A DNA stretch of 64,000 nucleotides from Nipponacmea schrenckii (GCA_030562195.1 CM060203.1:5036208-5100207), one strand, 5' to 3'. Positions 35,931 through 48,260 are shown, counted from the first letter of the stretch. Translations and numbers: made by a program. Notes: generated by a model not told the origin, from the sequence alone.

Positions 35931-36900
35931 ATTTCGACGATTTAGTCGAAAACGTATTGGAATCGTTTGGATTATTTTTTTTTTTTTTTTGCGATTCTTG
36001 GATGAGTTCGCAGACAAACTGGTAAACGGTACAGAAATTCTAAATCTACAGTTGATCTTAGAAGAAGTGAGAACTGGAAGTTGAGGTTTTTTTGCTTTAG
36101 CAAGTTTATTTTCAGTTCGATTTCGACCGGATTTTCAGATTTGAAAACTTCAATGTATTTGTCAACTAACAATTATAGGTTTTATGCAATTTTGAAACTT
36201 TACCAGTTGATAGGCGATATGATTATAATTTTTGAAAAAATTTTGAAAAAAAAATTCGACTTCTGGTTTAGCCTCAAATGATGTAATTACGTAACTTCCG
36301 GTCTATAACTGCTAGGTGAAAAGTGAAAACTGTTTTATAAATAACTTGTCAATAGTAATCGATTTGACCTAAATAATTAGGTCAAGCTGCCATATCGGCT
36401 GCCATTTGAATTTTGGCTGAAATTTAGACACTATTGATAAACCGATTTCGATGAAATTAAGACATTTGATCATTATCTACCTTTTCATGGAGACCGATTT
36501 TTAAATTTAGTATTTTTTTTCTCGAATTATTCAAATTTCGATTTTCTCAAAATTAAGTCACTTTAACAGCTAGAAAGGTGTGACCCACTTAATCTATGAC
36601 CTTGAAAATTAGGTCAAAATGTATTCAATATATTGTCTACGAGTATGCAATTTTTAATTTGACTTAAAAAATTCATAGAGATAAGCGTACTTAAATACAG
36701 CAAAAATTTCATATTTTCGTCATCTTTAACCGTTACGGAAGTTGTGACCTAATTATTTTATGACTTTGAAAACTAGGTAAAATGATATTCAATATATTGT
36801 CTAGATGTAGGTCATTGCAAATTTAGCCTACATAATATTTTAAGGCTCTCGAAATACGTTCATAATTGTAAGCAATTCTAGTATTGTATGTGTTTTCACA
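35931..36900. repeat. Probable dispersed repeat with poly-T boundary
   Basis: A T17 tract at about 35976-35992 is followed by about 900 bases of a distinct style: ACTTCCGGTCTATAACTGC, GACCTAA(T/A)TA words and 'tgaccttgaaaa' motifs. The same words occur in the SCAP intron at 51070-53017, suggesting a shared element family. Ends not defined. Confidence 0.45.
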
Positions 36901-37263
36901 AGATATTTAAAGGGGGCTTTAGCTGTGTGAAAACAAGAATGGTGTTTTCATTGTCTCTTCTAGTGTTCATTTTTTTTTCAAACATTATGAGATCAAGTTT
37001 TCATGAGGTCAATTTAATGAAATAAAAAATACTTAAATAGGAAAACAAACAAAATATTCTTTCATAATTTCAGTGGATTACAATAATTCTTAGAGAATGC
37101 ATTATTACATTAAAGTTTCATTCTAAGATTTGTTCAAATAATAAATAACTATATATTGAAAACAAAGCTTGTATTTTGTTCTTGGATAAATAAATGTCTA
37201 GTAAATATATTATAGAATAGTTTACCATTGATTACATATAGAACAGACATATAAAAAGAATCA
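36901..37263. other. Intergenic, no feature seen
   Basis: AT-rich spacer before the 38-bp array. Confidence 0.4.
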
Positions 37264-38182
37264 ATAAGTCCTGAGATTAGAGCCTATTATATTAATAATG
37301 TTATCAAGATATATCAGATCAGAGCCCATAATGCCAAAGGTTATTTCAGATACATGTTTATATAAGATCAAAGTCTATAGGAACCTTTTTCACAGAAATA
37401 TAACATCAGAGCCTGTACCAAGAGAGGTTATTCAGATATATAATATCAGAGTCTATATTAATAGAGGTTATTCAGAAATATATCAAAGCTCATATAAAGA
37501 GAATTTAATAACATATACCATATAAGATCAGTCTAAATTAACACCTAGGTTATTCAGAAATAAAACATCAAAGCCTATATATATAAAGGTTATTCAAATA
37601 AAAGATGAGAGCCTATAACTACAGAGGTTTTCAGATTAAACATGAGAGCCAATGTTAACAGAGGTTATTCGAATAACAGATGAGAGCCTTTATTAACAGA
37701 GGTTATTCAGATAAAAGGTGAGAGCCTATATTAACAGAGGTTATTCAAATAAAAGATGGGAGCCTATATTTACAAAGGTTTTCAGATTAAACACGAGAGC
37801 CAATATTAATAGAGGTTATTCAAATAACAGATGAGAGCCTTTATTAACAGAAGTTATTCAGATAAAATATGAGAGCCTATATTAACAGAGGTTATTCAGA
37901 TTAAAGATGAGAATCTATATTAACAGAGGTTATTCAAATAAGAGATGGGTGCCTATATTAACAGAGATTTTCAGATTTACGATGAGAGCCAATATTAACA
38001 GAGATAATTCAGATAAAAGATGAGAGCCAATATTTACATAGGTAATTCAGATAAAAGATGAGAGCCAATATTAACAGAGGTAATTCAGATAAAAGATGAG
38101 AGCCAATATTAACAGAGGTTAATCTCAGATAAAACATGAGAGCCAATATTTACAGAGGTAATTCCGATAAAAGATGAGAGTA
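37264..38182. repeat. About 38-bp minisatellite, diverged
   Basis: About 24 copies of a unit around GAGGTTATTCAGATAAAAGA followed by TGAGAGCCTATATTAACA. Left copies are strongly diverged; right copies are more uniform, so expansion was probably more recent on the right. Confidence 0.92.
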
Positions 38183-39285
38183 TGTTTTCTGAAAAAGTTA
38201 ATGCTCCATAATCCCAATTTTTACTTCTTACTTTTGCTGATTTAAACTATACTTAAAACCTTTATCAATTTACCTATAAGCACAGATACAGATATAACTG
38301 TTTTTGGTATAATTTTGTATATTATTAAGACAATAGCTTTAAAAAGGACCTGGCTCACTGATCAAGGTTTGAAGAGTTAAACTAAGAATTCAGGCATACG
38401 GTTTTATTCATGTGTTATAGATAAGCAATAAGCTATATTGATATATCTAGTCTATGACGGTGTAAATAATAGTAATAGAGATTAAGGTTGATTTAATTGT
38501 AATGAACCATTTGATATGTGACATCTGTTGTAAGTCTTTCTATTAGAAATATATTTAAAATCTATCTAACAATCTTTATCCATCTCTATATTTCATTTAT
38601 ATTATATTCTTGTCATCTAGTACTACATAGTAGGCATTGATGTTATATTAAAATCAAAGCCCTATATAATTCAGCAATTTGAATTTGTATTTTAAAAGTA
38701 CCAATATAACTACCCATTACGCTACCTGAACGAATCTTAACCAAGATTATCAAGCATGAACAACCATAAAGCAGATCATTCGAAACAAGGCCAACTTAAC
38801 ACTCTATGCCCCTGAAATGGCCAATACTAATTATTTAGGTATATTTAATTCCCATAAAACATTTTTAAGCAAAAATGATCATGGAGCTGAATAACAATAA
38901 TTAGATGTATGTATCCCTTTAATAACTGATATTAAATATGATTAGTGGTACTGTTATAATAACTGGCATAATTTAACGAGTGTTAATATATATATACCAC
39001 CTGATTCAATGAAGAATCATTACCACCAGTCATTTAATACCTAATAGACTATTATCTACTTAATTTCAACCTGAATCTAATTTTTAGATGACAGAGCTAA
39101 TTGTGAGTCACCAGGTCCTGACATCCTTCTATTATTACTCTATTACCTAAACTTGCCATAAAACTTTAATAGAAACACAGAAAATACGAAATGGAATAAA
39201 TAAAAATTAAATACTATACTAATAATAATTCTTTTATACATAACTACATTCTCTCCATGGAATTGTGAACTGCAAAAATTGAAAT
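38183..39285. other. Intergenic, no feature seen
   Basis: AT-rich spacer between two arrays. No open frame with splice or family support. Confidence 0.4.
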
Positions 39286-39640
39286 ACCATTTTTCTCCCA
39301 AAGCCTGATGAAAACTATAGGCTTAATGGCAGAAAGACAGAGAAGAATGAATGTTCAGAGAGCTGAGATCACATTGATAAGATGAACAGAAGCTCACCAA
39401 TGAAATAAGGTATAAAGAACTACAACAGGGTGAACAGATTTGAGTCGATTGTTAGTAATTGTGACTGTGTATTTAAATACTATTTACCTCTCAAACCTTG
39501 ATGACAACTAAAGGTTTAATGACAAAATGATATGGAAGTAAAAAAATTTAGAGAGCTTTGATCACATTGATAAGATGAACAGAAGCTCACCAATTGATCA
39601 ACTATAAAGAAGCTATTGTCTGGTGAACAGGTTTGAGATT
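39286..39640 (+). repeat. Tandem duplication of a ~190-bp segment
   Basis: 39291-39440 and 39480-39634 share TCACATTGATAAGATGAACA, CAGAAGCTCACCAAT and GGTGAACAG(A/G)TTTGAG, plus a diverged left half. An old two-copy tandem duplication next to the 36-bp array. Confidence 0.75.
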
Positions 39641-39712
39641 TTCAGTTTGTAATTTTGTATACCATAAAAAAAAAAAATGTAAAAAAAAAATCTGCATATA
39701 AGACTATATTAC

Positions 39713-40570
39713 ACTCTCTATATCATGTAGAACACTCTCAACACAACAACTTTCTATATTATGTAGAGCACTCTCAACACAACAACTTTCTATATCATGT
39801 AGAACACTCTCAACACGACAACTTTCTATATCATGTAGAACACTCCCAACTGTCCCAACACAACAACTTTCTATATTATGTAGAGCACTCTCAACACAAA
39901 AACTTTCTATATCATGTAGAACACTCTCAACACAACAACTTTCTATATCATGTAGAACACTCCCAACTGTCCCAACACAACAACTTTCTATATCATGTAG
40001 AACACTCTCAACACAACAACTTTCTACATCATGTAGAACACTCTCAACACAACAACTTTCTACATCATGTAGAACACTCTCAACACAACAACTTTCTATA
40101 TCATGTAGAACACTCCCAACTGTCTCAACACAACAACTCTCTATATCATGTAGAACACTCTCAACACAACAACTTTCTACATCATGTAGAACACTCTCAA
40201 CACAACAACTTTCTACATCATGTAGAACACTCTCAACACAACAACTTTCTATATCATGTAGAACACTCCCAACTGTCCCAACACAACAACTTTCTATATC
40301 ATGTAGAACACTCCCAACACAACAACTTTCTACATCATGTAGAACATTCTCAACACAACAACTTTCTATATCATGTAGAACACTCTCAACACAACAACTT
40401 TCTACATCATGTAGAACACTCTCAACACAACAACTTTCTATATCATGTAGAACACTCCCAACTTTCCCAACACAACAACTTTCTATATCATGTAGAACAC
40501 TCCCAACACAACAACGTTCTATATCATGTGGAACACTCTCAACACAACAACTTTCTATATCCTGTTGAAA
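39713..40570. repeat. 36-bp minisatellite with spaced 45-bp variant units
   Basis: About 23 copies of a 36-bp unit containing CAACACAACAACTTTCTATA and TCATGTAGAACACTCT. A 45-bp form with a 9-base addition (CCCAACTGT) recurs at about 39849, 39966, 40119, 40272 and 40461. All lengths are multiples of three, which yields spurious open frames of over 300 codons on both strands. Confidence 0.96.
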
Positions 40571-40945
40571 ACTCCCAACACAACAATAACAACTCACCAT
40601 ACCTCTACAAAATTTTTCAACACAACAACTCACTTTACATCACTTTACCTCTAAGAACATTCTCAACACAACAGCAACTCACTTTACCTCTAAAAACATT
40701 CCCAGCACAACAACTCATTTTACCTCTAAGAACATTCTAAGCACAACAACTCACTTTATATCTAAGAACGTTCTCTACACAATAACAACTCACTTTACAT
40801 CCAAGAAAATTCTCAACACAATAACAACTCACTTTACCTCTAAGAACATTCCCAGCACAACAAGTCACTATACTTCTAAGAACATTCTCAGCACAACAGC
40901 AACTCACTATACCTAGAAGAATGTTCTCAACACAGTTATCCTGTA
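40571..40945. repeat. Diverged continuation of the 36-bp array
   Basis: About nine irregular units of AACTCACTTTACCTCTAAGA plus ACATTCTCAACACAACA. They share the CAACACAACA core with the array to the left but have a different second half. Confidence 0.85.
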
Positions 40946-41789
40946 GAAACTAACAACTAACTATATTCTGTAAAGCAATTAGATAAAAAACAAAAACCAA
41001 CTGTACATAAACAAAGTTTATGGTGAGAATCAACACAATTGACATCAATAATGGAAATGAAATGAGTTTTACATCCCACTACATTAATAATGAAAACAAG
41101 TGGTTGCCTAGCAAAATACGCCCACTTTAAAATATATATTCTGTTTGAACACAAGCAGAAACTCTAACATTATAAGGTCTAATCCAAGTTCTCATCAATA
41201 GAAATGTTCACACCAAATTTGATTCAAATCAGATGAAACCTAGACTCTATTGTATTTCCTAGTTTATTTTCATGAGTTTGGACTAAGTCAAGGGCAATAA
41301 CTCAAATATAGTTCATAGAAAATAGTAAATATTAAACTTGTTCAACATCTCACCAATAAAAATGGTCACATTAATTTTCATTCAAATCAGATGAAAACTG
41401 TATTGTCTATTTCGCAATCACAAGCCAATTTCGCAGAGTTTTGACTAAGTCAAGTGCAATAACTCAAAAACAGTTTATCAAAAAAATCGTCAATTTCGAT
41501 CTTGACCAAGATCTCACCAACTTCAATGATCACACCAACTTTTATTCAAATCAGATAAATACTGGTGTCTCTAAGGTGTTCACAAGTCTGTTTAGACGCG
41601 TTTTGACTAAGTCAAGGGCCAATAACTCAAAAAACATTCACCAAAAAATCGTTACTATCGAACTTGTCCAAGATCTCATCAATATAAATGATGACACAGA
41701 ATTGCATCAAATCCAATGGAAATTGTGATCTCTATCGCATTCACAAGCCAATTTTGACTGGTTTAAACTAAGTCAAGTGCAATAACTAA

Positions 41790-43960
41790 AGATAGCTTGC
41801 CAGGCAAGGTAATATACGCCCACTGGCAGCATTTATTTCAAATAAAAACTTTTCAGTAAGGTTACAAAAGTGGAATGAAATATTCTACCTTCCACCATAC
41901 ATTTTTTTCTAGGGTCTCTAGTTTCATTAAAAACTGTCAAGAATTGTACCTAACTCAACTCATTAAATATTTTTCGGTATTTTTATGATTTGCAATAGGG
42001 TTCACCCTTAATAATATTTTGATATTTTTAATTCTTAATAAGGCTCATTCTTGGTTGATATTAAACAATTTCAGCGAGTTTTGTCACAAGCCAAAAGTTG
42101 AAAGCGATTTTGAAAACAGGCCCAATAACTGACACTAAATATTTTTCGATTTATCTGATTTTCAATAGGGTTTATCCTTGTGAGAAAACAAATACTAAAG
42201 CCAAGCTTCATCAAAATCCATTCAAAATTGTTCTTTCTAGAGTGTTTACGAGTTAAATTGAACGCGTTTTCAAAAACAAGGGCAATAACTTGTACTAAAT
42301 ATTTTTCGATTTTCAATAGAGTTCATCCTTGGGAGACAACAAATACTCCAGCCAAGTTACATCAAAATCCATTAAAAATTGTTCTTTCTAGAGTGTTTAC
42401 AAGCTAAAATTGAACGCGTTTTCAAGAACAAGGACTATAACTGACAATAAATATATTTCTATTTATTTGATTTATAATAGAGTTCATCCTTGGGTAAAAA
42501 CAAATACTCAAGCCAAAGTTAATCAAAATCCATTAAGAATAGTTCTTTCTAGAGTGTTTACAAGCTAAAATTGAATGCGTTTTCAAGAACAAGGGCAGTA
42601 ACTCATACTAAAAAAATTTTCGATTTCGCTTTTCAATAGGGTTCATCCTTGAGTTATAACACACTCTCACACCAAGTTTCATCGAAATCCATCAAGAATT
42701 GTGCCATGTAGAGTGTTTTTACGAGACAAAAATCGAACACGTTTAAAAGAACAAGGGCAATAATTCATATTAGATATATTTTGATAATTTTAATTTTCAA
42801 TTAGGCTCATCCCTTGCGATATCCAACAATTTCAGCGAGTTTTGTCTACATTGGTCATGAATTGTACCTTCAAGAGTATTTATTAAAAAGTTAAACCTGT
42901 TTTCAAACACAAGGGCAATAACTGACACTAAATATATTTCGATTTATTTGATTTTCAATAAGGTTCATTCTTGGGTAAAAACAAATACTCAAGCCAAGTT
43001 TTATCAAAATCCATTAAGAATTGTTCTTTCTAGAGTGCTTACAAGCTAAAATTGAACGCGTTTTCAAACACAAGGGCAATAACTGATACTAAATATTTTT
43101 CGATTAAACTGAATTTCAATAGGGTTCATCCTTAGGTGATTACAAATACTCATGCCAAGTTATGTCAAAATCGCTCAAGAATTGTGACTTGTAGAGTGTT
43201 TACAAGGCAAAAATCCAACACTTTTTATAGAACAAAGGCAATAATTCCTATTAAATATATTTCGATATGTGCTATTTTCAAAAGGGTTCATTCTTGGGTG
43301 ATATTAAACAATTTCAGCAAGTTTCGTCAAAATCGGTCAATAACTGTGCTTTGTAGAGTGTTTACAAGCTAAAAATTGAACGCGTTTTCAAAAACAAGGG
43401 CAATAACTGATATTAATTTTTTTTCGATTTGACTGGTTTTCAATAGGCTTCATCCTTGGGTGATAACAAATACTCAGGCCAAGTTTCATTAAAATCCATT
43501 AAAAATTGTTCTCTCAAGAATGTTTACAAGCTAAAATTGAACGCGTTTTCAAGAACAAGGGCAATAACTCATACTAAATGTTTTTCGATTTCGCTGATTT
43601 TCGATAGGGTTTATCCTTGAGTTATAACATACTCTCACACCAAGTTTCATCAAAATCGGTCAAGAATTGCACGTTGTAGAGTGTTTACGAGCCATTCAAG
43701 AACAAGGGCACGAACTCATACTAATTTTTTTCCGATTTCGCTGATTTTCAATAGGGTTCATCCTTGCGTGATCATAAACACTCATATTAAGTTTCATCTA
43801 AATCCGTCAAGAATTACACCGTGTAGAGTGTTTACGAGCAATTGTGGACGGACGGACGGACGGACGGACCGACGGACGGACGGACGGACGGACGGACGGA
43901 CGGACGGACGGATGTGGGTGACGACAATATACGCCCCCCATTTCATGTGGGCGTATAAAA
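41790..43960 (+). mobile_element. Inner tandem-unit element (~161-bp units)
   Basis: Begins with GATAGCTTGCCAGGCAAGGT, an imperfect palindrome, then ATACGCCCACTGGCAGC. Contains about 11 units of ~160 bp (TTCATCCTTGGGT words at 42324, 42484, 42641, 42964, 43125, 43448 and so on), an ACGG microsatellite at 43851-43912 and a terminal hairpin CATTTCATGTGGGCGTATA. The same structure in reverse complement is at 55567-57640. It splits an outer unit at CAATAACTAAA / AAAGCGTTCAT. Confidence 0.8.
43851..43912. repeat. ACGG tetranucleotide microsatellite
   Basis: About 15 copies of GACG with one interruption (GACCGACG). A constant part of the element family's right end; shorter versions lie at 44080-44105 and, complementary, at 55617-55663. 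Confidence 0.97.
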
Positions 43961-44161
43961 AAGCGTTCATAAAAAATCGCAAATGTCAAACTTGCTCAAG
44001 ATCTCATCAATATAAATGATCACAGCAATTTTCATTCAAATCCATTGAAAACTGTAGTCTCTATGGCATTCACAAGCAACGGACGGACGGACAGACGGAC
44101 GAACAGGGGTGACGACAATATATGACCACATTATAATGTGGGCGTATAAAAACAAATGGTT

Positions 44162-44477
44162 CATTTACACAATTAACAGTTACGTAACTATTTTCATCCA
44201 TGAAGCCGAATTTCAAGTTGAAATGATATGAAATTGAGTGTTACATTCCACTTTCATGCTCATGATTGGATTATTGATTACTGGTGATGTCATGTATTGT
44301 GTAAAAAGGGAAAGTTCTGTCAACCATTCAAAGATTAGTTAGATTAAAACAATTGTTGATGTTATTGGTCAGAATTCAACAAAGCATAGTTTAAAATTAG
44401 TCTGATCATGTAAGGTAGGATAAGTACTAAAAAGTTTGAAAAAGCCTATCAAGTTTTTGTGTAAATGGAATACAATG
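44162..44477. other. Intergenic, no feature seen
   Basis: Short spacer between two elements, with one 'gagtgttacattccactttca' type word also seen at 41060; possibly another repeat fragment. Confidence 0.3.
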
Positions 44478-45742
44478 TACCGTATAATTCCGAATATAAT
44501 GCGCAGGCATGTATAATGCGCACCCCTTCCTTGCCTCCGCGAAATTGGGGAAAATTCATTTACCCATGTATAGTGCGCACCCCTTTTCGCGGCAAAAACA
44601 CGACTTTAAGTTGGTATTTCATAGACACCAATATCGGGAAATAGTTGTCAATGCGTAAGTCACCATTCATAGATTTTTTTTATAATAAACAATGTTCCAC
44701 TGCAACTTACGTTTCTACTATTTATTTTTATAATAAAATCCATTTTAATCCCGTATTTATTGCTTCTAATCTCTCGTAATGGTATTATTGAGTGTTATTT
44801 AGAAATCATGTATCATTCTATTAAATTACGGTACCGAGGATAATATTCTATTTGAATAAAAATGTGCAATTACCCGGTAAACTTAGACGTATTGAAGAAG
44901 ATACCATTGACAGGAATTCGAAGGGCTAACGGTAACTGACTTGGTGTAAGACTAATAGGCCCCATTATACTTGTAATCATAATGCGAATAATAATCTTGA
45001 TATTGCGTCAGTTCCTATTGTGTGAATACTTAATTGTGATTGTTTCGTTTGTTTAACGTAAATAAATATCATTGTCTTTCTTAATTAAGTCTTTAATCAT
45101 CGCTGGAGTGACACGATTCGCTCAAAAGTTTATTTTTATCGTCTGCTTTAACCCCCGGCATAGATTTATCGACTAGTATTGCCTCTCAACGGAAATGAAG
45201 AATTGACGGCGTGTACCGTGTGTATCATATCTGATGAATAATTTGGAAACCAATGGATTATATTAAAACCCAATTATTCTGGTAACCGTATTTATATTAT
45301 GGCAAGACTCGATTACGTATTGAGGCATGTCATCAAGCATGACAATGAATTGTTCCTACTATAAAAGCCATCCAAAATGCTTGGCCCGTGAACATTATTT
45401 TTGGTACCTCCCGTCTTCACGTAACATTTTCCATTTTAATAACAAAGTTATTAACTTGAATCATCTTAGTTTTGTTCAAATATTTCACTATAAATATTTA
45501 ATTTATAAATAATAATCATATTGTGCCGTTATTAAAATCATAATTTGATCTTTTACACAAATCAATTTTACCGCGAATGTCGATGAAGGAAGACAAAATG
45601 GCGGATCCTTAACATCGACTTGCGGCATTTTCGTTGGGAAAAAATACTCCAAATTTATTTACCCGTATATAGTGCGCACCCCCTCTGCGTTGGGCCCATT
45701 TTAGGGCAAAAAAGTGCGCATTATACACGGAAATATACGGTA
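44478..45742 (+). mobile_element. TIR element of the CCGTAT family, copy 1
   Basis: Flanked by TA on both sides. Terminal repeats: CCGTATAATTCCGAATATAA at the left and, in complement, CCGTATATTTCCGTGTATAA at the right, both running on into TGCGCA. Further inside, GTGCGCACCCC words recur at both ends. A second copy lies in reverse at 53844-54990. The interior has no intact transposase; the shared AAAATGGCGGATCC may be a remnant of an autonomous element's leader. A TA duplication would fit the Tc1/mariner superfamily, but this is inference. Confidence 0.8.
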
Positions 45743-46365
45743 TTAGTTTCATTATTCTTCAGACACAATTGTCTCAATATTCTTAATATTGGTATTAGGG
45801 TCAGATGAGAATAGTATTCCCAAGAAAGCACTGGCCTAGGTCATGAAGTAAGAAACAACATTACAGGATGAGATATTTAGTGTAAACAATAGTTAAAATT
45901 GGTTAAGGTTATAATTATGAAAAGTATGGAAGTGTTGTTCTTACACCAGTTCTGAAATCCAAATCTAAAAAACAATAACAAAAATTGTTTATTGTGGTCC
46001 TCATTATCCTGTTAAAATACTGGAGCCCATTGACCTATAATAAACTAAAGTGTATACTGATGACATTTGACTAAAAATCATTTAAGGTAATGTGTGATAT
46101 ATAAAAAATAAAAATTATAAAACAGTTATGGTTTTGAAAAAACGTTTTGCAGTGGTTCAAGTCTGCCATGGACTAAATGGTTACTAAGATTTTTATTCCT
46201 CTTGAACGTGGTAACAATTCTTTTAGTATAAACCTGTGGATATTTCTGTTGTAGAGTTTTATAGTAATTTTTTGTTATAAAGGGATATAGGTGTATAAAT
46301 ATTTTATATATTCTATAAAGACCAATAATAAATTTGAATTGTCATATTTCTCATCATTAGGTAGA
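45743..46365. other. Intergenic, no feature seen
   Basis: No gene, RNA or array recognised. Confidence 0.4.
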
Positions 46366-46590
46366 GCTGGAATGAAAAATGAAATCAATGGAGTTTTACA
46401 TCCTACTCTTTTGCACCCTATGGGCTAATGAAGCCGGGCAAAACCATGCATTGTGCAACTGTGAGAAATTTTGCCAAATTTTGGCATAAGCCTACTCTTT
46501 TTGAAATTTCCAACTGTCAAAGGATCTTTTAAATGCACAGCCTGTAGCACATGTGTCTTGGTTTATTGTCTAATCCAAACGACTATAACC
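46366..46590 (+). repeat. Dispersed repeat fragment
   Basis: Shares TTGCCAAATTTTGGCATAAG / TTAGCCTACTCTTTTTGA-like and GGATCTTTTAAATGCACAGCC-like words with 30437-30590 and 20380-20430. Three diverged copies suggest an unnamed dispersed family; ends not defined. Confidence 0.5.
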
Positions 46591-47762
46591 TTTATCCATG
46601 CCAGTACCTCAAACCAATATGAAACAAATTGAAAATGGGAGTAGGGGATACCAAGGTGGAGGATGCCATAGCAGGGCTAGCCTACCAAAGAAATAACAAA
46701 GCCAAACTGCCAAATTAATTTAAATCACAAGTATCCTTTCCTAATTTTCACTCAATAATATGTTATAGATAGAGCTGATGAGGTATGTAGACTGTATCCC
46801 TTTAAAAGCTTTACATTGAGAACATTATAATGGAAAGAAAATAAATCACACTAAAAAACTTCAAATTCTCATTAACTTGTGTTAAATTTTTATTAGTTTT
46901 CTTGCCTTTAATGATCTGAAATTTTTTGTATCTGATTTAGATGGACAGACCTTTATTATTGATGGTTGTTATTTTTCTAATTAGCTTGTGACATTAAATG
47001 TGTGTAGAACTGCTACAATAACATAATTTGTCAAATACACTAAAGTGGGCTAATTGCCTCCAATTAGCTTGATCTAAAAAAAAAAGCACTTCTTTTAACC
47101 TATTAATAAGCCTACCTTTATTTCTTCTTTACAACAAGTTTATCATTAACAGAAAATTTGAATTCATTCAATGACAATATTGTTTTGTGGGAATTCATCT
47201 GTAACAATTTAGGCCTACAGGTGTGGGACTCAACGCCTCATTAAATAATAGTAAAATCATTAGTGATAGTAGCAAGTAACAGATTTCTTTATAATTACTC
47301 CTCATTTAGTCCAATACTACATTTCAACTGGGCATGTTCAGTGCAAAGGATTGAAAACTTGTGATAACAGGGTTTCATTGGAAATCTGTTAAAATATTGA
47401 GTTTGAAAAATTCATAAGTTTGTGATAAGAATTCAAAGTTAATGTGTCAGAGTCAACAACATTATAATTCAATGCAGATTGAAATGTGTAATTAATTGCT
47501 ATTGTATGATTTTCGATGGAATACCATGTAAAGGAATAGGCCTACTGGCTACCACTGGCGCTACCAGTCAACTTGTCTTCTTATGTCAACTTGTAGACAA
47601 ATTTTGTTGGAGAAATTGTCTAGAAATTTGTGTTTCATTGATGGCTCATATTTTTAATTTAGAAATAAAGGCAGCAATTACTGTAAGTATCCAACCAATT
47701 CGTCTGTGGTATTTTCATTAAATGAGTCTCCAAATTATAAACTGGAATAGCAATAAATCAAA
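46591..47762. other. Intergenic, no feature seen
   Basis: Contains only short, unsupported open frames. Confidence 0.4.
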
Positions 47763-47769
47763 CTTTTAT

Positions 47770-47872
47770 CACAGGCGTCCTCGTACAAAAAAAAATCCTT
47801 ATGTACAAACAGTCTATAAGCTTATAGTATACAACAGGTTTTTTTTTTTTGCACTGGACGAGGACGCCTGTG
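47770..47872. mobile_element. 103-bp MITE with 15-bp terminal inverted repeats
   Basis: CACAGGCGTCCTCGT (47770-47784) pairs perfectly with ACGAGGACGCCTGTG (47858-47872). The flanks are a perfect 7-base direct repeat CTTTTAT (47763-47769 and 47873-47879). The interior is AT-rich with poly-A/poly-T and no coding capacity. A 7-8 bp duplication would fit a hAT-like mobiliser, but the superfamily is not certain. Confidence 0.9.
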
Positions 47873-47879
47873 CTTTTAT

Positions 47880-48250
47880 GATGCTACCCAGGATTTAGAA
47901 TTCTCAGATATACAATTCAATTAAATGTGAAAGCATATGATTGCTGAGAGTGACTATTGGGCAGTTAGACCTGTTGCAAAGCTGTATCTTTCTTTGGAAA
48001 GTTTATGCATGCTCTAAAGGCTACACTATACCTCCCAATGTAGATTTATATATTATGTTTTTTTATTTTAAATGCATGAAACTGGAAGCGCTAATAAGTA
48101 ATAGTGTCTCAAATTATAAAAAAAATAACTAATAATCTCCACAATAATATATCATTGATGCGAAACTTTTCAAAATTTCATTGAACATTTTTCACTTGAA
48201 ACCTCCCTACCTTTCGAATCCGTTCATTCAACCTCCATGTTTTCTAATGT
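47880..48250. other. Intergenic, no feature seen
   Basis: Spacer before the candidate SCAP promoter. Confidence 0.4.
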
Positions 48251-48260
48251 AACATTTAAC

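Larger units (their letters stand above)
41106..44148 (+). mobile_element. Outer tandem-unit element (~161-bp units), carrying a nested relative
   Basis: Left end has TACGCCCAC (about 41117); right end has ACGGACGG runs and then GTGGGCGTATAAA (44139-44150). Between them are ~161-bp units (TCTCA(C/T)CAAT words near 41191, 41347, 41512, 41674, then 44002). An imperfect 13-base direct repeat flanks it: AAAACAAGTGGTT at 41093-41105 and AAAACAAATGGTT at 44149-44161. The jump from 41790 to about 43960 in mid-unit marks a nested insertion. No coding capacity. Class uncertain: non-autonomous, possibly Helitron- or Pearl-like because of the terminal hairpin. Confidence 0.7.

Noticed and set aside
39655..40740. 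361-codon open frame of HVEHSQHNNFLY-type repeats
   Set aside because: Period 36/45 bp array; an open frame also exists on the other strand. No promoter, splice or family evidence.
45327..45512. Short open frame starting MSSSMT, also found in reverse at 54051-54266
   Set aside because: It recurs because both lie in copies of the same TIR element; length and sequence differ between copies and there is no recognisable domain.
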